The notes beneath the pieces were generated by a model. It saw only the letters and a list, made by a program, of their open reading frames with translations, was not told the DNA's origin and did not search any database. From contig NZ_JARUND010000001.1 of NCBI RefSeq assembly GCF_036898825.1, positions 3,968,001-4,032,000 of the forward strand: 64,000 nucleotides of DNA, in the 5' to 3' direction. Of this stretch, positions 6,778-16,757 are shown one piece after another (position 1 is the first letter of the stretch; every line of letters starts with the position of its first letter). The position numbers and the translations under genes are program-made. The DNA comes from Streptomyces sp. B21-083. GTDB taxonomy: Bacteria > Actinomycetota > Actinomycetes > Streptomycetales > Streptomycetaceae.

Positions 6778-8166
6778 TCAGGAGGCCTTGGCCTCTGTCT
6801 TCTCCTCGGCCTTCTTCGCGGCGGCGACCGGCGCCGGCTTCGCAGCCTCGTAGAACTCCTCACGAGGAGTCTCCAACGCCCCCAGCGCCACAACCTCACG
6901 CTTCAGGAACATCGCCAGCGTCCAGTCCGCGAACACCCGGATCTTCCGGTTCCACGTCGGCATCGCCAGACCGTGGTAGCCGCGGTGCATGTACCACGCC
7001 AGCCGGCCCTTGAGCGTGATCTTGAGCTTGCCCATGACGATCATCGCGACGCCCTTGTGCAGGCCGAGACCCGCGACAGCGCCCTTGTTGGAGTGCGCGT
7101 AGTCCTTCTGCGGGAAGCCCCGCATACCGGAGACCACGTTGTCGCCGAGCACCTTCGCCTGCCGCAGCGCGTGCTGCGCGTTCGGCGGGCACCAGGCGTT
7201 CTCCACGCCGGCCTTACGGGCGGCCACGTCCGGCACCTGGGCGTTGTCGCCCGCGGCCCAGACGTAGTCCGTACCCGTGACCTGGAGCGTCGGCTGCGCG
7301 TCCACGTGACCGCGCGGACCCAGCGGCAGGCCGAACCGGGAGAGCACCGGGTTGGGCTTGACGCCCGCCGTCCACACGATCGTGCTGGAGTCGACCTCAA
7401 GGCCGTTCTTCAGGACGACGTGGCCGTCCACGCACGAGTCCATCGACGTCGAGAGGTAGATCTCGACCCCGCGGCTCTCCAGGTGCTCCTTGCCGTACTG
7501 GCCCAGCTTCGGGCCGACCTCGGGAAGGATCTTGTCGGCGGCGTCGACGAGAATGAACCGCATGTCCTCGCGGGACACGCTGGTGTAGTACTTCGCCGCG
7601 TCGCGAGCCATGTCCTCGACCTCGCCGATGGTCTCCGCACCCGCGAAGCCACCGCCGACGAAGACGAAGGTGAGCGCCTTGCGGCGGATCTCCTCGTCGG
7701 TCGTGGAGTCAGCCTTGTCCAGCTGCTCCAGGACGTGGTTCCGCAGGCCGATGGCCTCCTCGATGCCCTTCATACCGATGCCCTGTTCGGCGAGGCCGGG
7801 GATCGGGAAGGTGCGGGAGACCGCGCCCATGGCGATGACGAGGTAGTCGAAAGGCAGCTCGTACGCCTCACCCACGAGGGGGGCGATCGTGGCGACCTTG
7901 CGGTCCTGGTCGATGGTGGTGACCCGACCGGTGAGAACTTCCGCCTTGGGCAGCACACGTCGCAGCGGTACGACGACGTGGCGCGGCGAAATGCTGCCGG
8001 CGGCGGTTTCGGGGAGGAAGGGCTGGTAGGTCATGTACGACCGGGGGTCGACGACCGTGACGGTCGCCTCGCCGTAGCGCATCTTCTTGAGGATGCGCCG
8101 AGCTGCGTACAGGCCTACGTACCCACCGCCTACTACGAGGATCCTGGGACGCTCCGTGGTGCTCAT
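6778..8166 (-). CDS. ndh: Type II NADH dehydrogenase (NDH-2)
   Basis: 462 residues. Two Rossmann motifs are visible: ILVVGGGYVGLYAA at the N-terminus for FAD and FVFVGGGFAGAE near residue 165 for NADH. The family motif VWAAGDNAQVPD near residue 300 completes the flavoprotein. NDH-2 transfers electrons from NADH to menaquinone at the inner face of the membrane without pumping protons. The C-terminal amphipathic region (MFLKREVVALGAL) is the membrane-binding part, followed by an Ala/Lys/Glu-rich tail. It is monocistronic and leftward, with a long upstream region holding a Rex-like operator. Length and order match the Streptomyces core gene. Confidence 0.95.
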   Translation of the reverse strand: MSTTERPRILVVGGGYVGLYAARRILKKMRYGEATVTVVDPRSYMTYQPFLPETAAGSISPRHVVVPLRRVLPKAEVLTGRVTTIDQDRKVATIAPLVGEAYELPFDYLVIAMGAVSRTFPIPGLAEQGIGMKGIEEAIGLRNHVLEQLDKADSTTDEEIRRKALTFVFVGGGFAGAETIGEVEDMARDAAKYYTSVSREDMRFILVDAADKILPEVGPKLGQYGKEHLESRGVEIYLSTSMDSCVDGHVVLKNGLEVDSSTIVWTAGVKPNPVLSRFGLPLGPRGHVDAQPTLQVTGTDYVWAAGDNAQVPDVAARKAGVENAWCPPNAQHALRQAKVLGDNVVSGMRGFPQKDYAHSNKGAVAGLGLHKGVAMIVMGKLKITLKGRLAWYMHRGYHGLAMPTWNRKIRVFADWTLAMFLKREVVALGALETPREEFYEAAKPAPVAAAKKAEEKTEAKAS

Positions 8167-8475
8167 GCCATCGAGTATCCACCCGGTCCAGGGGGGTCGC
8201 TCGTGCGCCCCTTCACAAGCTTATCCAGCCCCTCTGTTACACTGCGCCGCCCGCGTGCCGGAGACCCTGTCTCGCGAGGGGTACCAGCGGGCGGTACGCC
8301 CCGATGTCAATGCCGCGTGAACTGCTCTTCCGGGTCTCCGGAGCGACTGGACCAGCGCCCCGCAACACCCCCTGGAAACACCACCGCGACGCTCCCCCGA
8401 GCACGCTCCCACCCCAGGTGAGCCCCCGAAAGGGTGCTCCGGACCACGTTCGTCGCCCAACAGGACCGAATTCCT

Positions 8476-8491
8476 TGTGAAGAACTTCACG
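8476..8491 (-). promoter_or_regulatory. Rex (ROP)-like operator upstream of ndh
   Basis: TGTGAA-GAAC-TTCACG matches the Rex/ROP pattern TGTGAA-N4-TTCACA with one mismatch in the last base. A single TTCACAA half-site also occurs at 8212-8218. Rex senses the NADH/NAD+ ratio and represses respiratory genes in Streptomyces. The site lies about 310 bases upstream of ndh in the 8167-8575 gap, a non-coding stretch in which I saw no convincing gene. Confidence 0.6.
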
Positions 8492-8575
8492 AACTTTCCC
8501 GGGAGGGCGTCACCAGGGGGCCTCAAACAGCCCCCCAAGTGCGCTCATGCGTAATCCGACCTGCTCAGTCGAGGG

Positions 8576-9517
8576 TCACGCGACCGACCAGGCGATGCCG
8601 TCCAGGATGTCGTGCTCACTCACCACGACCTCCGTCGCCCCGATCCGTTCCATGATCGACAGCAGCACCAGAGCCCCCGCGCCGATCACGTCCACCCGCC
8701 CCGGATGCATGGACGGGATCGCCGCCCGTTCGGCGTGCGTGGACCGCAGCAGGGTCTCGGTGATCTCGCGGACGCGGTCGTAGGAGACCCGGGAGTGGTG
8801 GATGGCCTCGGAGTCGTACGCGGCCAGGTTCTGGGCGATCGCCGACACCGTGGTGACCGACCCCGCGAGCCCGACCAGGGTGCGCGCCTCACTCAGCGGC
8901 ACGCTCCGCTCCGCCAGGTCGACAGCCGCCTCGATGTCGGCCCGTACCGCAGCGATCTGCTCCTCGGACGGCGGGTCGGTGACCACTCCGTCGCGTACGA
9001 GGTGCCGTTCCGTCATCCGTACGCAGCCGATGTCCACCGACCGGGCCCCGCGCACCTGGTCGTCGCCGACCACGAACTCGGTCGAGCCGCCGCCGATGTC
9101 CACGACGAGGTAGGGCTTGTCGAGGTCGTCGCGCCCCGTCAGTTCCCTGGTGGCGCCGGTGAAGGAGAACTCGGCCTCCTGCTCGCCCGAGATGACCTCG
9201 GGCTCGACACCCAGGATGTCCAGCACCCCCCGTACGAACTCGTCCCGGTTCTCCGCGTCCCGCGAGGCGGACGTCGCGACGAAGCGCAGCCGCTCGGCGC
9301 CGTGCTCCTTGATGACGCCGGCGTACTCCCGGCAGGCCGCGAAGGTCCGCTCCAGCGCCTCGGGGGCCAGCCGACCCGTACGGTCGACGCCCTGGCCGAG
9401 GCGGACGATGGTCATCCGGCGGTCCAGGTCGACGAGTTCGCCCGTCGCCGGGTCCGCGTCGGCGACGAGGAGGCGGATCGAGTTCGTACCGCAGTCGATG
9501 GCGGCGACACGGGTCAT
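8576..9517 (-). CDS. ppx: Ppx/GppA-family exopolyphosphatase
   Basis: 313 residues of the ASKHA fold: the first phosphate loop is AAIDCGTNSIRLLV at the N-terminus and the second is VVDIGGGSTEFVVG near residue 145. Family members remove terminal phosphate from polyphosphate or pppGpp. The length fits the short actinobacterial form without the C-terminal HD domain of E. coli Ppx. It lies downstream of DUF501 and divIC in the same direction. The usual Streptomyces order eno-divIC-DUF501-ppx is intact, although the dispersed repeat at 9532-9632 separates it from DUF501. Confidence 0.9.
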   Translation of the reverse strand: MTRVAAIDCGTNSIRLLVADADPATGELVDLDRRMTIVRLGQGVDRTGRLAPEALERTFAACREYAGVIKEHGAERLRFVATSASRDAENRDEFVRGVLDILGVEPEVISGEQEAEFSFTGATRELTGRDDLDKPYLVVDIGGGSTEFVVGDDQVRGARSVDIGCVRMTERHLVRDGVVTDPPSEEQIAAVRADIEAAVDLAERSVPLSEARTLVGLAGSVTTVSAIAQNLAAYDSEAIHHSRVSYDRVREITETLLRSTHAERAAIPSMHPGRVDVIGAGALVLLSIMERIGATEVVVSEHDILDGIAWSVA

Positions 9518-9531
9518 GGGGCGGTCCGTTT

Positions 9532-9632
9532 CAGCCCGTCCGGCGTTTGAGGACGAGCGCCTTCAGCGCGAAAGGGGGGTCTGGGGGCGCCGCCCCCAGG
9601 GATGGGAACAGGTAGGGGCGGCGGGGGCGGAA
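9532..9632. repeat. Dispersed Streptomyces intergenic repeat, copy A
   Basis: Starts CAGCCCGTCCGGCGTTTGAG, continues GACGAG, then CTGGGGGCG/CGCCCCCAG forming a hairpin (about 9581-9599), and ends in a GGTAGGGGCGGCGGGGGC tract. Nearly the same sequence recurs inverted at 35463-35575. It sits between ppx and the DUF501 gene. The hairpin could act as a terminator or RNA-stabilising element; that is inference. Confidence 0.85.
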
Positions 9633-9633
9633 C

Positions 9634-10152
9634 TCACTCGGTCGGCGCCACGCACGGCCCCTTCGCCCACCACTCCGGCAGCATCGCGATCGCCTCGTCG
9701 CCCAGGGGGTTCACCCCGGGACCGGCGGCCAGCGAGTGGCCCACGAGGACGTGCAGGCACTTCACGCGGTCCGGCATGCCGCCGGCGCTCGGGAAGCCCT
9801 CCAGGACCTCGATGGCGTCACGGCGGGCGATGTAGTCCTCGTGCGCGGCGCGGTAGGACGCGGCCAGCTCGGGGTCGGTCGCGAGCCGTTCCGTCATCTC
9901 CTTCATCACGCCGTTCGCCTCCAGCGTGCCGATCGCCGAGGCGGCGCGCGGGCACGTCAGGTAGTACGTCGTGGGGAAGGGCGTGCCGTCCGGCAGTCGC
10001 GGCGCCGTCTCGACGACGTCCGGCTGCCCGCAGGGACAGCGGTGCGCGATGGCGCGCAGCCCGCGCGGCGGGCGGCCCAGCTGCTGTTGGAAGGCCTCGA
10101 CGTCCGCGTCGGTCGGCTCGGTGCGCGGGGTGGGAGGCGGGGGCGTGTCCAT
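9634..10152 (-). CDS. DUF501-family protein
   Basis: 172 residues. A Pro-rich N-terminus is followed by the conserved DUF501 core: VEAFQQQLGRPPRGLRAIAHRC near residue 18, then PCGQPDVVETAPRLPDGTPF, and PTTYYLTCPRA. Several conserved Cys and His residues (HRCPCG, LTCPRA, VKCLHVLVGH) could bind metal. The function is not known. It is consistently found between ppx and divIC in Streptomyces, with divIC 25 bases upstream, so it is probably co-transcribed with divIC. Confidence 0.9.
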   Translation of the reverse strand: MDTPPPPTPRTEPTDADVEAFQQQLGRPPRGLRAIAHRCPCGQPDVVETAPRLPDGTPFPTTYYLTCPRAASAIGTLEANGVMKEMTERLATDPELAASYRAAHEDYIARRDAIEVLEGFPSAGGMPDRVKCLHVLVGHSLAAGPGVNPLGDEAIAMLPEWWAKGPCVAPTE

Positions 10153-10177
10153 ACCTGTCTTCTCTGTTCCGTTCAGT

Positions 10178-10648
10178 TCACTGGTCGGCGGCGTCGGCCT
10201 TGTCCACGCCGTCCCAGACGTTCGCGTACCAGGGGCGGTCGGCCGCGCCCAGGTCGACGCGCGACTGCTTCGCCGCGTCCGGGTCGATCACGACGTACCC
10301 GGTCTCGCCCGGCATCACATAGTGCAGCCGCTGCCTGATCTGCTGCTCCGCGTACGCGTCGTCCTGCCAGCGTGCCTTCAGGTCGCGCAGCTGCTCGACC
10401 CGCCGGCTGGCCTGGTCGCGCTCGCGCTCCAGGTCGGCGATGTCGGCGCGCTGGGAGACGTACTGCCTTATCGGATAGGCGAGGGCCACGATCAGCGAGC
10501 AGAGCACCAGGACGAGCAGGGCCGCCCGGCCGGTCAGGCGGGAGCGGCGGGCCTGGCGCCTGGTCTGCGAACGGTAGACGCGGGCCGCCGTCTGCTCGCC
10601 GAGCAGCTTGATCCTGGTCGCGGTGGAGAACCGGTCCCGGTTGGTCAC
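10178..10648 (-). CDS. divIC: DivIC/FtsB-family septum formation initiator
   Basis: 156 residues. A basic cytoplasmic N-terminus with an Arg-rich stretch (YRSQTRRQARRSR) precedes one membrane segment (ALLVLVLCSLIVALAYPI, about 44-61). A coiled coil follows (ADIADLERERDQASRRVEQL), then the family region WQDDAYAEQQIRQRLHYVMPGE. DivIC/FtsB forms a trimer with FtsL and DivIB/FtsQ at the division septum; in Streptomyces it supports sporulation septation rather than vegetative growth. It lies downstream of eno, with 204 bases between. Confidence 0.9.
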   Translation of the reverse strand: MTNRDRFSTATRIKLLGEQTAARVYRSQTRRQARRSRLTGRAALLVLVLCSLIVALAYPIRQYVSQRADIADLERERDQASRRVEQLRDLKARWQDDAYAEQQIRQRLHYVMPGETGYVVIDPDAAKQSRVDLGAADRPWYANVWDGVDKADAADQ

Positions 10649-10852
10649 TGATGCTCACCTCGCAGCTCTGCGCCTGTCACGCTCGCGCGCCTGATCTTTT
10701 CGGCCGGGGGTCCGGGGGTTGTCCCCCGGGATGGCACAGTACGGCCATGTTCCCCGCCTCCCGTTCACACGCGCGTACGTCCCCGCACACGGTACGGGAC
10801 CGGGTACGGGGACGTACGTACGACGCTGCCTAAGCCGCTACAGCTGCTCAGC

Positions 10853-12490
<1,638 letters not shown>

Positions 12491-12530
12491 TCAGCCGCGG
12501 TACAGCTGGGTCGGCCGAGGTGCGGCCGTG

Positions 12531-13559
<1,029 letters not shown>

Positions 13560-13617
13560 CTATCTCTCACCGCATCGATAACGGACATTCAGCGCGAAAA
13601 CAGGACGCGAACTCCGG

Positions 13618-14619
13618 TTAGTTTTGCCCCGGTTCGCTACCTACCGCAAGGATCTGACCGGGGAGAACGAGACCCGAGTCCCCGTCAAGGAAGGGGTCGC
13701 TCCCGGCGGTGGGTTCGGACTGCCCGCCGACGAGATCGAGAGAGCCGGTGACATCCCAGAGGGCGTCTCCGATGCTGCCGGTGTACGACCCCTCGGCCTT
13801 GCCGCGGTGACGGCCGGTACCGGCAGAGGTCTCGGCGCTGCTCACACCGCTCCCTTTTTCTGCCTTCTGACCGGATTTGCCAGCCCCTTCACCCGTTGCG
13901 GCATCTACAGGTGAACTGTCGCTTTTCTTCGAGCCATCCGCACCGGGCGACGAGGCGGACGGGGACGGCGAAGTGGCCGACCCGGCAGAGTCACGGGGGT
14001 CAGCGGAGCCCTTCGTCGCCCCGCTGGACGGCGTCGGGGACGGCGACGGGACGGAGGCCCCGGTCAGGGCCGAGGAGCCGGTGGAGGGGGACGCCGAGGG
14101 CGTGGGCGACGCCGAAGTCGAGGAGGAGGAAGAGGAGTCCGAGTCCGTGCCCGAGATCACTCCCAGGCCCAGGCCCGAGGCGTCACCCTTGGCCGCATCG
14201 GCGTCGCCCGCGGCCACGCCGGTGTCGACGTCGGCCGAGCCGGTGTCCTTACCGAGCCCGGACAGCAGCGCACAGGTCCCCCAGGCGCCGGCCCCCTGGT
14301 CGGCGAGGATTTTCTCGCCGACGGCGATCTGCTGCGAACGGCTGGCCTGGTCGGCGGTCGGGGCGTAGGAGAGACCGTCGTACTTCTCCCAGTCCGCCTG
14401 GGTCAACTGGAGCCCGCCGTAGAACCCGTTGCCGGGGCTGGCACTCCAGGAGCCGCCGCTCTCGCACTCCGCGACCCTGTCCCAGGTGGTGCCGCTGGCC
14501 GCACTGGCGCCGCTCGCGGCGAGCAGCGGGATGGCGATGGCGGAGCCGGCGACGCCGGCCGAGACGAGCAGCGCCGGGGCCTGACGGGGGCGACGGTGAC
14601 GACCGTTCCCGGAGAGCAT
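13618..14619 (-). CDS. Second Rpf-like secreted transglycosylase with diverged LysM
   Basis: 333 residues. A signal peptide (basic GRHRRPRQ, hydrophobic core, cleavage near SGASAAS) precedes an Rpf domain with TWDRVAECESGGSWSASPG and FYGGLQLTQADW, catalytic Glu in AECESGG. A long Ser/Pro/Ala/Gly-rich wall-spanning linker of about 150 residues follows. The last 50 residues align in length and spacing with the LysM of RpfA (GDALWDV, a central GG, and LVLPGQILAV) but the rest is not conserved, suggesting a degenerate LysM. It lacks the riboswitch of its neighbour. AAAGG precedes the ATG. Confidence 0.88.
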   Translation of the reverse strand: MLSGNGRHRRPRQAPALLVSAGVAGSAIAIPLLAASGASAASGTTWDRVAECESGGSWSASPGNGFYGGLQLTQADWEKYDGLSYAPTADQASRSQQIAVGEKILADQGAGAWGTCALLSGLGKDTGSADVDTGVAAGDADAAKGDASGLGLGVISGTDSDSSSSSSTSASPTPSASPSTGSSALTGASVPSPSPTPSSGATKGSADPRDSAGSATSPSPSASSPGADGSKKSDSSPVDAATGEGAGKSGQKAEKGSGVSSAETSAGTGRHRGKAEGSYTGSIGDALWDVTGSLDLVGGQSEPTAGSDPFLDGDSGLVLPGQILAVGSEPGQN

Positions 14620-14739
14620 GCGGTTGCCTTTCGCGAGACAGCGGGGATCAGCGCGACGCGTGATGCCGGGCATCGCACTGGTGCACGAACGTAGCCGCAG
14701 GCGATCGCTTGTCACAAGTTCATGCCGCACAGATCACGT

Positions 14740-14782
14740 GAAGATCACATTGTTGAGGGAGTGTCACCTTCTCGTGATCTTC
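14740..14782. promoter_or_regulatory. Inverted repeat GAAGATCAC / GTGATCTTC between P450 and rpf genes
   Basis: A perfect 9-bp inverted repeat (14740-14748 and 14774-14782), 25 bases apart, ending in the P450 stop codon and 121 bases upstream of the second rpf gene. A further ATCACGTGA lies at 14733-14741. It could end P450 transcription or bind a regulator of the rpf gene. No T tract follows, so I lean to a binding site. Confidence 0.4.
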
Positions 14783-16074
14783 TACGGCGCCGCCGACAAG
14801 GTCTGGCCGGATTCGCGCACCGGCGTGAACTCGACGGGCAGGGTGCGCAGTCCACGCATGATGAGGCCGCCCCGCCATCGCAACTCGGCAGGATCGGCGG
14901 CGAGTTGCAGGTCAGGGAGGCGAGTGAGGAGGGTGGCCAGCGCACTCCGGCCCTCCAGACGGGCGAGCGGGGCACCCAGGCAGTAGTGGATGCCGTGGCC
15001 GTATCCGAGGTGCTGGTTGTCCCGGCGGCCGAGATCGAGGGTGTCGGGGTCGGCGAACCGCGCCGGATCCCTGTCGGCGGCGGCGAGGACGACGAGGACG
15101 GGGTCGCCGGCCGCGATGTCCTGCCCTCCGATGCTGAGCGGACGAGTGGCGAAGCGCCAGGTGGCCAGCTCGACGGGGCCGTCGTAGCGGAGAAGTTCCT
15201 CGATACCGGTTTCGAGGAGGGAGGAGTTCTCGTCGGCCAGGGACGTCTGGAGGCGGGCGCGCTGCTCGGGGTGGGTGAGAAGGGCGTAGACGCCGTTGCC
15301 GATCAAGTTGACGGTTGTCTCAAAACCAGCGAAAAGTAGGATAAAACTCATGGCGACGACCTCGTTCTCGGTGAGGTGCTCGCCCTCGTCGGAGGCGCGG
15401 ATGAGCCCTGAGATGAGGTCCTCACCGGGTTCGGGCACATCGGACAGCGCCTCGCGCTTGCGGTGGATCAGCTCCGCGAGATAGCTCCGCATCTTCTTCA
15501 CCGACCGCGCGACCCCGCCCCGGGGCCCTCCCCCGTGCCGGATCATCATCCCGGCCCAGTCCCGGAAGTCGTCCTGGTCCTCGCGGGGTACGCCCAGCAG
15601 GTCGCAGATCGCGTAGATGGGCAGCGGGAAGGCGAACTCGTGGATGAGATCGGCGGAGCCGCTCGCCGCGAACCGGTCGATCAGCTGATCGGTGAGTTCC
15701 TGGACGCGGGGCGCGAACTCGGCGACCCGGCGCGGGGTGAACGCCTTGGCGACCAGCCTCCGCAGCCTGGTGTGGTCCGGCGGATCGATGTTCAGCAGAT
15801 GGGTCATCAACTCGGCCTTGCGCTCACCGGGGATACCGGTCTTGCCCTTGGCGTGCGCGGGCTCGTCATGATGCGCCGGGTTCTTGGACAGCCGGGGATC
15901 GGCGAGCGCCTGCCTGGCATCCCCGTACCGCGTGACCAACCAGGCCTCGACCCCGCTGGGCAACTTCGTCCGGTGCACGGGCGCGTGCTCACGGAGCCAG
16001 GCGTAGGCAGGGTAGGGGTCGGTGGCGAACTCCCAGGTGAAGAGTTCGGGGGCGGGGGGCTCCTCGTAGCGCAT
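14782..16074 (-). CDS. Cytochrome P450 (CYP107-like)
   Basis: 430 residues. The I-helix oxygen-binding motif is FAGFETT, the K-helix ExxR is EELLRY/R region (GIEELLRYDGP), and the heme ligand loop is LGYGHGIHYCLGAPLAR with the cysteine thiolate. An N-terminal LNIDPPDHTRLRRLV is the B'-C region typical of bacterial class I P450s. It is soluble and needs a ferredoxin and reductase encoded elsewhere. By position next to the rpf pair it is the probable equivalent of the conserved CYP107U-type P450 of S. coelicolor reported to affect sporulation; that identity is from memory and unverified. AGGGT precedes the ATG. Confidence 0.9.
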   Translation of the reverse strand: MRYEEPPAPELFTWEFATDPYPAYAWLREHAPVHRTKLPSGVEAWLVTRYGDARQALADPRLSKNPAHHDEPAHAKGKTGIPGERKAELMTHLLNIDPPDHTRLRRLVAKAFTPRRVAEFAPRVQELTDQLIDRFAASGSADLIHEFAFPLPIYAICDLLGVPREDQDDFRDWAGMMIRHGGGPRGGVARSVKKMRSYLAELIHRKREALSDVPEPGEDLISGLIRASDEGEHLTENEVVAMSFILLFAGFETTVNLIGNGVYALLTHPEQRARLQTSLADENSSLLETGIEELLRYDGPVELATWRFATRPLSIGGQDIAAGDPVLVVLAAADRDPARFADPDTLDLGRRDNQHLGYGHGIHYCLGAPLARLEGRSALATLLTRLPDLQLAADPAELRWRGGLIMRGLRTLPVEFTPVRESGQTLSAAP

Positions 16075-16184
16075 GGGTTGACCCTATGCAGCAGCCGGAG
16101 GCGCTTCCCTGTACAGGGAGCCCCTCACAGACTGAGCACCGCCCCAAGACCGATGACGGTGCACGAGGAATCAGGCGAGTACCC

Positions 16185-16451
16185 TCACGGCCTCTCGGAC
16201 CCGGGAGTGCCGGGCCGTGAGGGAGTCAGAACCCAGGTCGGGTCGAGGCGGAACCCGACCTGACTGACTACTCGATAACGGACGTGATCCGGATGCAGAG
16301 CCGTATGGAGAACCGCCCATTCCTGCGGGTCGGTGCGTCCGTCGTCGAGTGACACGTTCTCGATGCAGTTCACGCACTCGACCCACCGACGCGACGGAAG
16401 GGCGGACGTCTCCGCGAACGACCATAGGCAGGGGAAGGGTTCCGTCGTCAT
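16185..16451 (-). CDS. Small DUF7848-like protein (88 aa)
   Basis: 88 residues with a paired-Cys start (VECVNCIEN) and a WAVLHTALHPDHVRYRVV segment, then a poorly conserved tail. The layout Cys-x2-Cys followed by W-x3-H and a short strand resembles small Streptomyces proteins labelled DUF7848, which accompany XRE regulators. Function unknown. The ATG overlaps the TGA of the 73-aa gene (ATGA), so they are translationally coupled. It is the last gene of the regulator operon. Confidence 0.7.
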   Translation of the reverse strand: MTTEPFPCLWSFAETSALPSRRWVECVNCIENVSLDDGRTDPQEWAVLHTALHPDHVRYRVVSQVGFRLDPTWVLTPSRPGTPGSERP

Positions 16452-16669
16452 CGCTGCGCCTTCTTCCAGTCGTGTGGATGACGCTGGATCTCCACAGCGA
16501 GATCCGTTGCGTGCGACAGGTCGTAGGCAGGGCTTTTCGGGTCCAGAGCCTCCCGCCGCTGACCTGCCAGAGCGCCGCAGATGTCACACCCACGAACCGG
16601 TTCCGGCTCATTCAGGGTCAGCGGATCAAACAACTGGACCGGTCCCCCGAGAGTGGTCTCCCGCGCCAT
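16448..16669 (-). CDS. Small Cys-motif protein (73 aa)
   Basis: 73 residues. Contains a CxxC pair (RGCDICGALAGQR, about 27-39) that may bind zinc, followed by a helical, charged part (DLSHATDLAVEIQRHPHDW). No assigned function. It lies 88 bases downstream of the XRE-TPR regulator and overlaps the next small gene by four bases. Small proteins of this kind often sit downstream of XRE-TPR regulators in Streptomyces and may be partners or targets of the regulator. Confidence 0.7.
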   Translation of the reverse strand: MARETTLGGPVQLFDPLTLNEPEPVRGCDICGALAGQRREALDPKSPAYDLSHATDLAVEIQRHPHDWKKAQR

Positions 16670-16757
16670 CCCTGCACCTCCGCACTGTTGCTGATGGAGT
16701 CAGGGTCCCCTGAGGCAGAGCGGGACAACAGGGACGCAGTGTCCTAGTCTCGACACG

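Noticed and set aside
8221..8538. Small leftward open frame of about 105 codons upstream of ndh
   Set aside because: No ribosome binding site, no recognisable domain, and it covers the Rex-like operator and probable ndh promoter.
10651..10833. Short rightward open frame between divIC and eno
   Set aside because: Composition and lack of a ribosome binding site indicate chance; it overlaps a partial copy of the dispersed repeat hairpin.
14782..16074. P450 as part of a biosynthetic gene cluster
   Set aside because: Its neighbours are rpf and regulatory genes in a conserved core order; no synthase or tailoring genes are close.
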